The position numbers and the translations under genes were made by a program. Shown here piece by piece: positions 19,007 to 26,220 of a stretch of 64,000 nucleotides of DNA. The stretch is from assembly GCF_035666175.1 (NCBI RefSeq), contig NZ_CP142016.1, positions 1,860,001 through 1,924,000 of the forward strand. Reading direction: 5' to 3'. Origin of the DNA: Riemerella anatipestifer. Its GTDB lineage: Bacteria > Bacteroidota > Bacteroidia > Flavobacteriales > Weeksellaceae. Positions within the stretch are counted from its first letter, which is position 1; every line of letters begins with the position of its first letter. Below the pieces are notes generated by a model, which saw only the letters and a list, made by a program, of their open reading frames with translations, did not search any database and had not been told where the DNA came from.

Positions 19007-19030
19007 AAATTTCTTCTTAGGTTTAAGTCT

Positions 19031-19070
19031 AAAAATCACTTCTTAATTCTAAATTAAGAAGTGATTTTTT
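19031..19070 (+). terminator. rpsU terminator
   Basis: A long perfect stem (AAATCACTTCTTAATT with its complement, 3-nt loop) is followed by a run of six T. It ends just before the recombinase gene and overlaps the spurious GTG start of that frame. Confidence 0.9.
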
Positions 19071-19084
19071 ATTTATATTTGAAT

Positions 19085-19960
19085 ATGGTTGAGAAATTTT
19101 TAGATTATATTACAATTGAGAAAAGATATTCTTTAAATACACTTGCTAGTTACAGTAGAGATTTACAAGATTTCTCTGATTTTGTTAAAGAAACTGAAGG
19201 GGCAGATACTTTGATAAGTGTAGATAAAAAAGTAATAAGAAATTTTGTGGTTTATCTTAGTGAAAATAATCTGAGTAAGAGAACCATTAATAGAAAATTA
19301 TCTGCGTTAAGGAGTTTTTATATTTATCTTGTCAAATTGGGGATTATTTCTGCATCTCCTATGGAAACGGTGTCTTCTTTGAAATTTTATGGAGAAAAGC
19401 AAATTCCTTTTTCTCAAAAGGAAATGGAAAATTTGCGAAATATCTTAAACGAAGAAAAGTTATTACTAAATAAACTTATTATAGAATTACTTTACCAAAC
19501 AGGAATGCGTAAGTCAGAATTGTGTGGGCTTGCATTAAAAGATGTGGATTTTATTCAGAATAGGATACGGGTTGTAGGTAAGGGTAATAAGATGAGAGAG
19601 ATACCTATTTCAGAAAATATAAAAAGAGAATTAAAACTGTATCTTGAAAAAGAAAGAAAGCCTACTAAAGAGAATTTGGATTATTTTTTTGTTCGAGAAA
19701 GCGGTCAAAAACTAACGGGGAAATTTGTTTATTCTGTAGTAAATAACTATCTTAGTGCTGTAACTTCCAAAAAAAAGAAAAGTCCTCATATGTTAAGGCA
19801 TAGTTTTGCGACGCATGTTTTGGAGAATGGTGCGGAAATTGCTCAGGTAAAAGAGATTTTAGGACACGCGAGTTTAGCATCTACTCAGGTGTATACATCA
19901 GCAGATGTTAATAAGTTGAAAAAGGTGCTTAACTCGTTTCATCCTAGAGGAAAGAAATAA
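19085..19960 (+). CDS. xerC: XerC-like tyrosine recombinase
   Basis: The 291-residue recombinase has an N-terminal SAM-like core-binding domain (about 1-85) and a C-terminal catalytic domain. Catalytic residues are visible as TGMRKSEL (Arg), HMLRHSFATH (His-x-x-Arg), LGHASLASTQVYT (His, Tyr). Xer proteins resolve chromosome dimers at dif. I chose ATG at 19085; an upstream GTG at 19061 lies inside the rpsU terminator and would add eight hydrophobic residues not seen in the family. This is a housekeeping recombinase distinct from the prophage integrase. Confidence 0.9.
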   Translation: MVEKFLDYITIEKRYSLNTLASYSRDLQDFSDFVKETEGADTLISVDKKVIRNFVVYLSENNLSKRTINRKLSALRSFYIYLVKLGIISASPMETVSSLKFYGEKQIPFSQKEMENLRNILNEEKLLLNKLIIELLYQTGMRKSELCGLALKDVDFIQNRIRVVGKGNKMREIPISENIKRELKLYLEKERKPTKENLDYFFVRESGQKLTGKFVYSVVNNYLSAVTSKKKKSPHMLRHSFATHVLENGAEIAQVKEILGHASLASTQVYTSADVNKLKKVLNSFHPRGKK

Positions 19961-19987
19961 GAAAATAACTTTATAAAAAATAACTTT

Positions 19988-20278
19988 ATGAAAATTACAG
20001 TTCAAGCAATGGGGCTTACGCCTCATCAACCATTAGAGGAGTATTTAGATAAAAAATTAAATAAATTAGATACTTTTTATGATAAAATTTTAGAGTGTCA
20101 AGTTTTTTTGAAAGTAGAAAATACATCAGAAAAAGAAAATAAAACAGCGGAGGTTATTTTGGCTGTACCGGGAGATGATATTGTGGTAAAGAAGACTTGT
20201 GCTACATTTGAAGAAGCAATAGATAAATGTCATGATATAGCTAAAAAATTGTTAATCAAGAAGAAAGAGAAAAATTAA
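19988..20278 (+). CDS. hpf: Ribosome hibernation promoting factor, short form (HPF/RaiA)
   Basis: The 96-residue protein has the beta-alpha-beta-beta-beta-alpha pattern of the S30AE family: KITVQAMGLTPHQPLEEYLDKKLNKLDTF, then strands ending in DDIVVKKTCATFEEAIDKC. It binds the 30S subunit and inactivates ribosomes in stationary phase. The long-form C-terminal dimerisation domain is absent. It follows xerC by 27 bp. Confidence 0.9.
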   Translation: MKITVQAMGLTPHQPLEEYLDKKLNKLDTFYDKILECQVFLKVENTSEKENKTAEVILAVPGDDIVVKKTCATFEEAIDKCHDIAKKLLIKKKEKN

Positions 20279-20308
20279 AATATTTTTTTATTTTTTTTTG
20301 ATAAAATA

Positions 20309-20341
20309 TTTGTTTATTTCAAAAAAAGTGTTGTATATTTG
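20309..20341 (+). promoter_or_regulatory. Promoter of the tRNA cluster
   Basis: TTTG at 20309-20312 and TATATTTG at 20334-20341 with a 21-bp spacer form a Bacteroidetes promoter 46 bp upstream of the first tRNA. Confidence 0.75.
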
Positions 20342-20387
20342 CAACCGCAAAAGAGAACAGTTGTTTACTTGAAATATACAAATATTT

Positions 20388-20461
20388 GCCTCCATAGCTC
20401 AGTTGGCCAGAGCACGTGATTTGTAATCTCGGGGTCGTGGGTTCGAATCCCTCTGGAGGCT
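20388..20461 (+). tRNA. tRNA-Thr (anticodon TGT)
   Basis: The cloverleaf has acceptor arms GCCTCCA/TGGAGGC, D-stem GCTC/GAGC, anticodon loop TTTGTAA giving TGT, and the T-arm GTTCGAATCC. The anticodon stem contains one T-T mismatch. CCA is not encoded. It is the first of four clustered tRNA genes. Confidence 0.93.
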
Positions 20462-20475
20462 CATAAAAAATTGCT

Positions 20476-20558
20476 GGGGAGATACCAGAGTGGCCAAATG
20501 GGACGGACTGTAACTCCGTTGTCGTGAGACTTCGCAGGTTCGAATCCTGCTCTCCCCA
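20476..20558 (+). tRNA. tRNA-Tyr (anticodon GTA)
   Basis: A type II tRNA with acceptor GGGGAGA/TCTCCCC, anticodon loop CTGTAAC giving GTA, an extended variable arm and T-loop TTCGAAT. It lies 14 bp after tRNA-Thr(TGT). Confidence 0.95.
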
Positions 20559-20587
20559 CATTTTTTAAAAAAAAAGTATTTGAAATA

Positions 20588-20619
20588 TTTGCGAGTTTAA
20601 ATAAAAGTTTTTAAATTTG
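20588..20619 (+). promoter_or_regulatory. Internal promoter before tRNA-Gly
   Basis: TTTG at 20588-20591 and TAAATTTG at 20612-20619, 20-bp spacer, lie 33 bp before tRNA-Gly. The second pair of tRNAs can thus be transcribed separately. Confidence 0.7.
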
Positions 20620-20652
20620 CACACCGTTACCAACAAAGTAATAAAATTAAAT

Positions 20653-20725
20653 GCGGAAGTAGCTCAGTTGGTAGAGCGTCAGCCTTCCAAGCTGAATGTC
20701 GCGGGTTCGACCCCCGTCTTCCGCT
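20653..20725 (+). tRNA. tRNA-Gly (anticodon TCC)
   Basis: Acceptor GCGGAAG/CTTCCGC, anticodon stem CAGC/GCTG with loop CTTCCAA giving TCC, T-loop TTCGACC. All canonical stems are paired. Confidence 0.95.
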
Positions 20726-20730
20726 CTAAG

Positions 20731-20763
20731 AAATCACAACCATTGCGGCTTGTGATTTTTTTA
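20731..20763 (+). terminator. Hairpin with T-tract between tRNA-Gly and tRNA-Thr(GGT)
   Basis: The stem AAATCACAA / TTGTGATTT with a 10-nt loop is followed by T5 or more. It ends only 4 bp before tRNA-Thr(GGT). Either that tRNA depends on readthrough, or the hairpin also serves as a processing signal. Confidence 0.75.
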
Positions 20764-20766
20764 TAA

Positions 20767-20838
20767 GCCGATATAGCTCAGCGGTAGAGCGCTTCCTTGG
20801 TAAGGAAGAGGTCTCGGGTTCAAGTCCCGATATTGGCT
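20767..20838 (+). tRNA. tRNA-Thr (anticodon GGT), prophage attachment gene
   Basis: Acceptor GCCGATA/TATTGGC (one G-T pair), anticodon stem CTTCC/GGAAG, loop TTGGTAA giving GGT, T-loop TTCAAGT. The phage integrase starts 158 bp downstream, so the 3' half of this gene is the likely attB core. The tRNA is intact. A duplicated 3' fragment is expected at the far prophage end, beyond the window. Confidence 0.94.
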
Positions 20839-20851
20839 CTGAAAAATGAAT

Positions 20852-20887
20852 AAAGTAAGATGCTGATAAATAGTATCTTACTTTTTT
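20852..20887 (+). terminator. Terminator after tRNA-Thr(GGT)
   Basis: The stem AAGTAAGAT / ATCTTACTT with a loop of about 13 nt is followed by T6. It ends the tRNA transcript and insulates the integrase from it. It could be on either side of the att crossover. Confidence 0.75.
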
Positions 20888-20995
20888 GTTTGCAAAGAGT
20901 ATCATCTATAATGATTAAAAATATAATTCTTAAAATAGGTATAAAATAGGTACAAAATAAGAATGTTTTTCTAACTATTTTCCAACTATACAAAA

Positions 20996-22129
20996 ATGAC
21001 AATAACAATAAAGATAGATACTAAACAAACGAAGAAGCAAGGACACCCAATAATACTATACATCTATGTTTCAAAAACAGATAAGATGACCAAATACACG
21101 GGGTATTATTCAACAGCGGATAATTGGGATTTTGAAAAGGAGGAGCCAAAGAGAACACACCCGCTTTTTGTTGCCATAATGGATTATCTGCTAGAAAAAA
21201 GAAGAATTATTTTAAATATATTAAATTCAAGAAAGAGGTACACGGCAGAGCAAATCAAAAATCAACTATTGAAAAACTCAACAAGCCTTTATGATTTTTG
21301 GGAAGAAAGAATATTAGAAATAGAAAATAAAGGAACACAAGATTCGTATAGAAATACGCTTTCAGTGTTCCGAGCATTCAGGAAGGAAATTTTATTTGAG
21401 GATATAGATTATAATCTTTTAAACAGCTTTAAACAGTTCAAAAAAGGAACTTGTAGCAATAATGGCATCAACTCATACCTAAAGAATATAAAAGCAGTAT
21501 ATAACGAGGGAATAAGGCGAGGATTGTATAAACCAGATACATTTATAAGTCCGTTTAGTCAAGTTATGGAACGGGCGGAGAAGACAAGAGATAAATATTT
21601 CACGATAGAGGAATTGAGAAAAATTGTTAGTAAAAAAGAGAAGACTAAATACGACTATTATTTCTTGTTATCTTTTTATCTAGGCGGTTTGGACTTTATA
21701 GATATAGCAAGTCTTAAAAAAGAGCATATTGTAGGAGGAAGAATAAAATTTGAACGATTTAAAGGAGGAACTAATGAAATAATAGATAACTTTATTTTTC
21801 CAGAAGCCTATGAGATTATAAATTATTTTAATGATGGGGAATATTTAACTGATATTTATAAGTATTCCGATGTAAAAACAGCTAGAGGTAACTTTAATAA
21901 ACGATATAGAAAGCAGTTAGAACATATAGGTATAAACTCTTATTTTTCATCAAAAACGGGCAGGTATTCATTTATAAATGTGGGAGAAGAACTATTGCTT
22001 AATAGAGATGTTATTATGGAACTGACAGGTCACTCTCGCGGAGATGTGCATTCTATTTATGAGGGGAAGTATTCCAACAAAATAAAAGACGAAGTCCATA
22101 GAAAAATAATAGATGCGGTTGTTTTATAG
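20996..22129 (+). CDS. Prophage tyrosine integrase
   Basis: The 377-residue protein has an N-terminal arm-binding-like domain (ITIKIDTKQTKKQGHPIILY), a SAM-like core-binding domain (about 95-185) and a C-terminal catalytic domain. GHSRGDVHSIYEGKYS near the end carries the His and the nucleophilic Tyr, and GRYSFINVG supplies an Arg. The canonical first Arg is not evident: the segment reads FYLGGLDFIDIASL. The partner His of HxxR is also not clear. It is placed to integrate the phage at tRNA-Thr(GGT). Confidence 0.88.
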   Translation: MTITIKIDTKQTKKQGHPIILYIYVSKTDKMTKYTGYYSTADNWDFEKEEPKRTHPLFVAIMDYLLEKRRIILNILNSRKRYTAEQIKNQLLKNSTSLYDFWEERILEIENKGTQDSYRNTLSVFRAFRKEILFEDIDYNLLNSFKQFKKGTCSNNGINSYLKNIKAVYNEGIRRGLYKPDTFISPFSQVMERAEKTRDKYFTIEELRKIVSKKEKTKYDYYFLLSFYLGGLDFIDIASLKKEHIVGGRIKFERFKGGTNEIIDNFIFPEAYEIINYFNDGEYLTDIYKYSDVKTARGNFNKRYRKQLEHIGINSYFSSKTGRYSFINVGEELLLNRDVIMELTGHSRGDVHSIYEGKYSNKIKDEVHRKIIDAVVL

Positions 22130-22184
22130 TTAAAACTGCAAAGATTTGAAGAGGCTAAAAAATAAAGCTGCCTTCTTTTTAGAT

Positions 22185-22219
22185 AAAAACCGCGAGAACT
22201 TTGTAAATTCTCGCGGTTT
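22185..22219. terminator. Bidirectional terminator between integrase and toxin genes
   Basis: A 13-bp perfect stem (AAAACCGCGAGAA / TTCTCGCGGTTTT) with a 9-nt loop has A-tract and T-tract flanks, so it can stop the integrase transcript from the left and the toxin-antitoxin transcript from the right. Confidence 0.85.
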
Positions 22220-22223
22220 TGGT

Positions 22224-22826
22224 TTATAATTTCCGTGAATCTTGTTTAGAGTATAACTCTTTTATCTCTTCTGTAATAATAGGTTCATAAAACTTTATAA
22301 ACTCATCTATAACACTTTCGTCACATGAATTTTTATTATAACCTACATAAATATTGTGTCTGATATTTCCTTTTTGCATCATATTATATGCTTCTTTTAT
22401 ACAATTTCTTTTCAAAAAAGTATAAAAAACGCTCATTCTTCTGTTTAAATCCTCTCTTTGAGAATGTTCGACATAGCTGTCATCTAATGCATAAAAACAA
22501 AAAGAATAACCCTTATGTTCTTCTGTACAAAGGTTAAAGCATTCTCTGAACAGTCGTAAAGTTACCAGAGGATTTATACAATCCTTACCTTTATTTCTTT
22601 TAAATTTTTTTATTCCTTTAGATTTGGAAAATTTAGTAAAATAAAAAGACAAAACAATTATTTTGTATTTTTCAAAACGCTCTAAAATAATTATCCATCT
22701 ATGCTTTTTATCTTCATCACAAATAATGAGGCTATATTCCTCTTCAATGTAAAATACTCCGTGCTTGTCTTTATTGTAACTATCAATCTTTCTTTTAGAG
22801 ACTTTAAAATAATTCTTCCCCAACAT
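22224..22826 (-). CDS. Putative toxin partner of the Panacea antitoxin; family unknown
   Basis: The 200-residue protein is basic and rich in Lys, Phe, Tyr and Cys. I recognise no toxin fold. Its start codon overlaps the last 23 bp of the Panacea-domain gene, so translation is coupled, and only a terminator separates it from the integrase. Visible features are an alternating beta-strand region (EEEYSLIICDEDKKHRWIII) and a C-terminal helical region rich in Glu/Lys. Panacea proteins neutralise many unrelated toxins, so genetic linkage is the main evidence. It could instead be a cargo protein without toxicity. Confidence 0.55.
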   Translation of the reverse strand: MLGKNYFKVSKRKIDSYNKDKHGVFYIEEEYSLIICDEDKKHRWIIILERFEKYKIIVLSFYFTKFSKSKGIKKFKRNKGKDCINPLVTLRLFRECFNLCTEEHKGYSFCFYALDDSYVEHSQREDLNRRMSVFYTFLKRNCIKEAYNMMQKGNIRHNIYVGYNKNSCDESVIDEFIKFYEPIITEEIKELYSKQDSRKL

Positions 22827-23316
22827 TACTGTTAAAAGTTGCTATCCCACATACATTGTTATTGGCAACAGGTATCCTTCCATCACCGTCCAATGAAAAA
22901 TCAGAAATACTTTGTTCATCTATTTTTATTGTATTGGTAGATATTTGCTCAGGAGAAATTTCTCCTCTAGCATTTATCCAAAGAGATTCACTATGAGTCA
23001 AATCTACTAACTCTAACCCCGTATACCCTCCATAAATCTTCCAAATTTCATTTAGATGAGAAACGATTTCTTTATCACATATATCTTTTTCAATATATCT
23101 CTCGTTTATTAAATCCCCTCTTCTTATAAACCTATATTTATCCCAAACATTGCGAACAACAGGACCTAATACCCAAGCCTGTATTTCGTCTTTAAATAGC
23201 AAATTTCTATACTTAACAAAATACCAAACTTGAGAGTAAAATAGAAGTTTCTGTAACTTCAGTGGTGTTACTCCTTTTCTAATAAAGAAAAACGATATAT
23301 CTACTGCGGAATACAC
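22804..23316 (-). CDS. Panacea-domain (DUF4065/SocA-like) antitoxin
   Basis: The 170-residue protein has the domain signature GVTPLKLQKLLFYSQVWYF (about 15-33), followed by AWVLGPVVRNVWDKYRF. The family includes SocA-like and PanA antitoxins, which bind diverse toxins and neutralise them. The start is GTG at 23314-23316; no in-frame ATG precedes it. The promoter has a TATATTTG box overlapping a palindrome (ATTTG-N6-CAAAT) that recurs at the phage early promoter. It overlaps the downstream putative toxin gene. Confidence 0.82.
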   Translation of the reverse strand: MYSAVDISFFFIRKGVTPLKLQKLLFYSQVWYFVKYRNLLFKDEIQAWVLGPVVRNVWDKYRFIRRGDLINERYIEKDICDKEIVSHLNEIWKIYGGYTGLELVDLTHSESLWINARGEISPEQISTNTIKIDEQSISDFSLDGDGRIPVANNNVCGIATFNSNVGEELF

Positions 23317-23334
23317 GATACAATATTTTATATA

Positions 23335-23357
23335 TTAAATTTGATAGTGCAAATATA
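23335..23357 (-). promoter_or_regulatory. Panacea operon promoter with operator shared with the phage early promoter
   Basis: The minus-strand TATATTTG box (complement of 23350-23357) runs into ATTTG-N6-CAAAT. The 23-base block is identical at 22 positions to 63652-63674, which lies in front of the early HTH regulator gene. The palindrome overlapping the -7 box is a natural repressor site. Confidence 0.7.
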
Positions 23358-23443
23358 ATATTTTAAAATTATTTTTATTTTTCTATTATTAAATTATGTA
23401 GTCAAATGTGTAAAAGCAGTTTAAATCTAAATGTCTAAATGAT

Positions 23444-23468
23444 AAAAACCACCGCGAGGGTGGTTTTT
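23444..23468. terminator. Late-operon terminator after the endolysin
   Basis: Stem AAAAACCACC / GGTGGTTTTT with a 5-nt loop and T-tracts on both strands lies 24 bp past the endolysin stop codon. A similar AAAACCACC hairpin occurs at 34274-34298. Confidence 0.8.
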
Positions 23469-23491
23469 GTTTTTACTTGCATTTGACGATA

Positions 23492-23986
23492 TTAGAAACT
23501 TACATATTCTGTCTTTTGCCTATTATACAACCCTTGCAAATCTGCAATAGACTTACCAAAGGTTTTTTGAAAATGTGGAGGGTCAGTAAATCTCCAATCG
23601 CCGCCCCAAGTCCAACCATAGCGTTTAAATATAGCTACAATTTCTTGCCAATCTGCTATTTTATCATTATCAAAGTCGGCTTTTGTGTCCCACACGGCTG
23701 TTTCGTAGGTTCCGTTACCGTCTTTATCTACTAATAAGCAAATATCAATAGCCAATCCATAATTATGGTAAGATTGTCCACCTCTTGCATTAGTTACTCG
23801 TCTTCCTTTTTTTGTTCGACCTATTGCGTATAGGTCGTTTTGTTCTTGGAAAGTTCGGAGCGTATGAGTAAATCTACAAATAGCATTCCCTGTAAGAGCC
23901 TCGCAAATTTCCTTATAAATAGCTTTAGCTTCTTCCCTTAATTTCGGGTGCAAAAGTTCAATTCTTTGTAGTGTGATTTTATCCAT
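23492..23986 (-). CDS. Endolysin, M15-family L-Ala-D-Glu or D-Ala-D-Ala peptidase
   Basis: The 164-residue protein has the M15 zinc-binding motif SYHNYGLAID (His74, Asp81) and the third ligand in DPPHF (His138). It cuts peptidoglycan cross-bridges during host lysis. There is no signal peptide, so it needs the membrane proteins encoded upstream (25942-26545) to reach the wall. It is the last gene of the minus-strand late cluster. Phage context argues against a host carboxypeptidase role. Confidence 0.9.
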   Translation of the reverse strand: MDKITLQRIELLHPKLREEAKAIYKEICEALTGNAICRFTHTLRTFQEQNDLYAIGRTKKGRRVTNARGGQSYHNYGLAIDICLLVDKDGNGTYETAVWDTKADFDNDKIADWQEIVAIFKRYGWTWGGDWRFTDPPHFQKTFGKSIADLQGLYNRQKTEYVSF

Positions 23987-23996
23987 TATGATTTAT

Positions 23997-24236
23997 TTAC
24001 TTTGTAAAACAAGACTTAACAGCATACATACAAGCCGTTTCTATTTCCGTTTGTGCAATGGAAATTAATCTGTGCTTTTCTCCACTTATTTTTTCAGCGT
24101 GTGAGCCATGCTCTCTCATTCCTTCAAGCAAGTCTATTAACTCAGCAGATTTATTTTTAATTATATCTACCAATTCATTTTTAGAAGGATTAAATTCTGC
24201 CCCTACTCTTTTTTGTCCTAAAGTTTTTGTATTCAT
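23997..24236 (-). CDS. Small protein resembling the Acb2/Tad1 hairpin (nucleotide sponge) family
   Basis: The 79-residue protein reads GQKRVGAEFNPSKNELVDIIKNK, a helical stretch, then HRLISIAQTEIETACMYAVKS. The pattern FNPS...VD.IK...AELIDLLE...E..RLI..AqT.iE.A.M.aVKs matches my memory of phage proteins annotated as Acb2/Tad1 domain or DUF7681. Acb2 and Tad1 bind cyclic signalling nucleotides and block CBASS or Thoeris. The location between endolysin and spanin is a common place for accessory genes. The assignment is from recognition only; it may be an unrelated helical-hairpin protein. Confidence 0.55.
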   Translation of the reverse strand: MNTKTLGQKRVGAEFNPSKNELVDIIKNKSAELIDLLEGMREHGSHAEKISGEKHRLISIAQTEIETACMYAVKSCFTK

Positions 24237-24246
24237 ATTTTATTTA

Positions 24247-24900
24247 TTATATTTTTAATCTTGATTTAATAGCGTATTTTGAAAATTCCCAAATAAGGAT
24301 TATTGAAATCCCAATAATTCCATAAAGCCATTTTCGGTCTGTTTTTGAAGACTCTTGTAGCTTAGTTATAAGCTCTACATTACTTTTATTTTCTTTATGA
24401 AGCGAGTCATTACTTTTTGAAAGCTCTTGGTTTTTATCCTCAAGCTGCTCTATGGTCTTGCGTTGTTTTTCAATAGTGGATTTAAGGCTATTTATTTCGC
24501 TGATTTTTTCTGATAATTCATTTTGCAGCTTTGACATGGTTGTCCTTAGTATTCTAGTACCATTATCAGCACCAATCTCATAACTATTTCCATTCCTATC
24601 AGTCAATTTCACGATACCTTTGGCGTTTTCTATTACCAAATCTTCGGAACTTTCAGAGAGGCTTTTCTCTTGTAGCTCTTTTATTTTAGATTGGTAATTC
24701 TCAATCTCATTTTTGAATGATTCGTTTTCTACTTTAAGGTTTTTATTTTCATTTAATACCTCAGATAACTTATTATTAACAGAATTAAATATACTATCAT
24801 TCTGCGTTTTTAATTGTGTTATTTCTTGTGTCCGTTTGTTTTTTCTAACAGAACCACAAGAAGCCAAAAGCACGAGGCTAAGAATTGCTAATCGTTTCAT
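24247..24900 (-). CDS. Candidate unimolecular spanin: lipoprotein with coiled coil and C-terminal membrane anchor
   Basis: The 217-residue protein begins with a lipoprotein signal peptide and lipobox LLASC (Cys15). It then has two long coiled-coil regions (about 25-90 and 115-185) and ends in one membrane helix (about 191-212, starting WLYGIIGISIILIW). An outer-membrane lipid anchor plus an inner-membrane helix in one chain is the defining layout of a u-spanin, which fuses the two membranes after endolysin action. It lies two genes from the endolysin. It is longer than the classical phage T1 u-spanin. Confidence 0.7.
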   Translation of the reverse strand: MKRLAILSLVLLASCGSVRKNKRTQEITQLKTQNDSIFNSVNNKLSEVLNENKNLKVENESFKNEIENYQSKIKELQEKSLSESSEDLVIENAKGIVKLTDRNGNSYEIGADNGTRILRTTMSKLQNELSEKISEINSLKSTIEKQRKTIEQLEDKNQELSKSNDSLHKENKSNVELITKLQESSKTDRKWLYGIIGISIILIWEFSKYAIKSRLKI

Positions 24901-25945
24901 AAGTGTGTAATTTTTCTTTTAATGCTTCTATTCTTTTTTTACCTGCTTCAAAGTATTCCTCTTCTATTTCAGTGGCTATACCTTGCATACCCATATTATG
25001 GACTGCTTCCATAGTGGACATTGAACCTGCAAAGAAATCAGCTACCACAATATCCTTTGATTCTTTATCTCTTGGGATAACTAATGCTAATAATCTTTCT
25101 AATAATCGCACAGGCTTTTGTGTGGGGTGGATGCTAGTATAGTGGTCTCTACCTTGTTTGATGATGCTTTTTTCGTTCAAACCAAAGTGAATGGATTGAA
25201 CTGCATTAACCGCTCTATCTCCTGTTTTATTTTTGTTAGCATTGACCCCCCATTTTGTGAAAGTATCACAAACTATCCTATCATTTCTGATAATACTTTT
25301 TTCATTTAAGCCTTTGGATATAGATTGTATAACAGTTACGCATCTATTGTGATTTATTGATGAACTGCCAGTAATTCCGTCTCCTGCATTTTTGTTAAAA
25401 TCATTTCTAACTATATTATCTTCTGTTTGTTCATTATTTTTAAGAAATTCCAGCACGGCATTTAGAGATTTAGTATTTTTAAAAGTATTTTTAAGACGCT
25501 TTATATCCGTAATGATGCTATCTATATCATGACCTTTCATTTCTAGGTAAGGCACTTTCACTTTGTTGATACTTCCTTTTCCTTTCGTAAAAATGGAAAT
25601 GGTTTCGTGGACGCGGCTTAGTCGCATAAGAGGACTCGTAACATACCTTTTATCCCAAATAATTTCTTCTTTGAAATTAAATCCTAAATTTGCTAAAATG
25701 GTATTTCAGCGGTAAAAGCTCACGCCACGCCCAAACATCACTATAAACCCATTTTTTGTTAAAAGTCTTTTGCATTCAGAAAAGAATTTTTGCTCATCAA
25801 AGGGTCTTTCTAATTTTTGGTTTTTTAAATAGAGATAAGGTGGGTCTATGCAAATAACATCAATGCTTTCATCAGGCATCGTTGCCATTACTTTCAAATT
25901 GTCTTCGTTGTGTAATGACAAGTTAGATATTTGTGTCTTTTTCAT
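24878..25945 (-). pseudogene. Beta-class DNA adenine methyltransferase interrupted by an in-frame TGA
   Basis: One continuous frame spans both halves. Residues 1-79 hold the catalytic DPPY motif and end at FGRGVSFYR, where a TGA stop falls (25706-25708). The same frame resumes without shift: NTILANLGFNFKEEIIWDKR, then TSPLMRLSRVHETISIF, a target-recognition region, HPTQKP, and the SAM-binding DFFAGSMSTMEA. The stop stands where a Trp (TGG) is expected after FYR. A downstream ATG at 25625-25627 could restart translation of the C-terminal half, which lacks DPPY. The gene overlaps its neighbours at both ends (ATGA upstream). Confidence 0.85.
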
Positions 25946-26220
25946 TTTGTATTGTTTTTTTTTAGTTTTATTAGTCCATAAGTAAGAAATAATATATTAG
26001 CAAATGTTTCCATTTGTCCTAGTGTAGGATTATAATTATCGGAAAAAGTATTTTGCCAATAGCCTCTAACTAAGTAAACAGCCATAAAAAAAGAATAAAT
26101 TCCTATCAAATAGTAAATGAAACATTCTCTTTTTATTACACCACATCTATTTCTCCCATGTAGTATTAAGAATACTAATGATATGAGAAAATACACCGTT
26201 GCGTTAATCAATATTTCCAT
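25942..26220 (-). CDS. Small membrane protein of the lysis region (holin/antiholin candidate)
   Basis: The 92-residue protein has about three membrane segments (residues 5-20, 34-52 and 70-85) and a basic C-terminus (LKKNNTK). Its start overlaps the preceding membrane-protein gene by 17 bp and its stop overlaps the methyltransferase gene. Position in the lysis cluster suggests holin-related function. No family is recognised. Confidence 0.55.
   Translation of the reverse strand: MEILINATVYFLISLVFLILHGRNRCGVIKRECFIYYLIGIYSFFMAVYLVRGYWQNTFSDNYNPTLGQMETFANILFLTYGLIKLKKNNTK

Noticed and set aside
19061-19084. GTG start for the XerC-like gene
   Set aside because: It lies inside the rpsU terminator and adds residues that do not belong to the family; ATG at 19085 fits.
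19085-19960. XerC-like gene as part of the prophage
   Set aside because: It lies outside the tRNA boundary, is followed by hpf, and has full catalytic motifs of a housekeeping recombinase.
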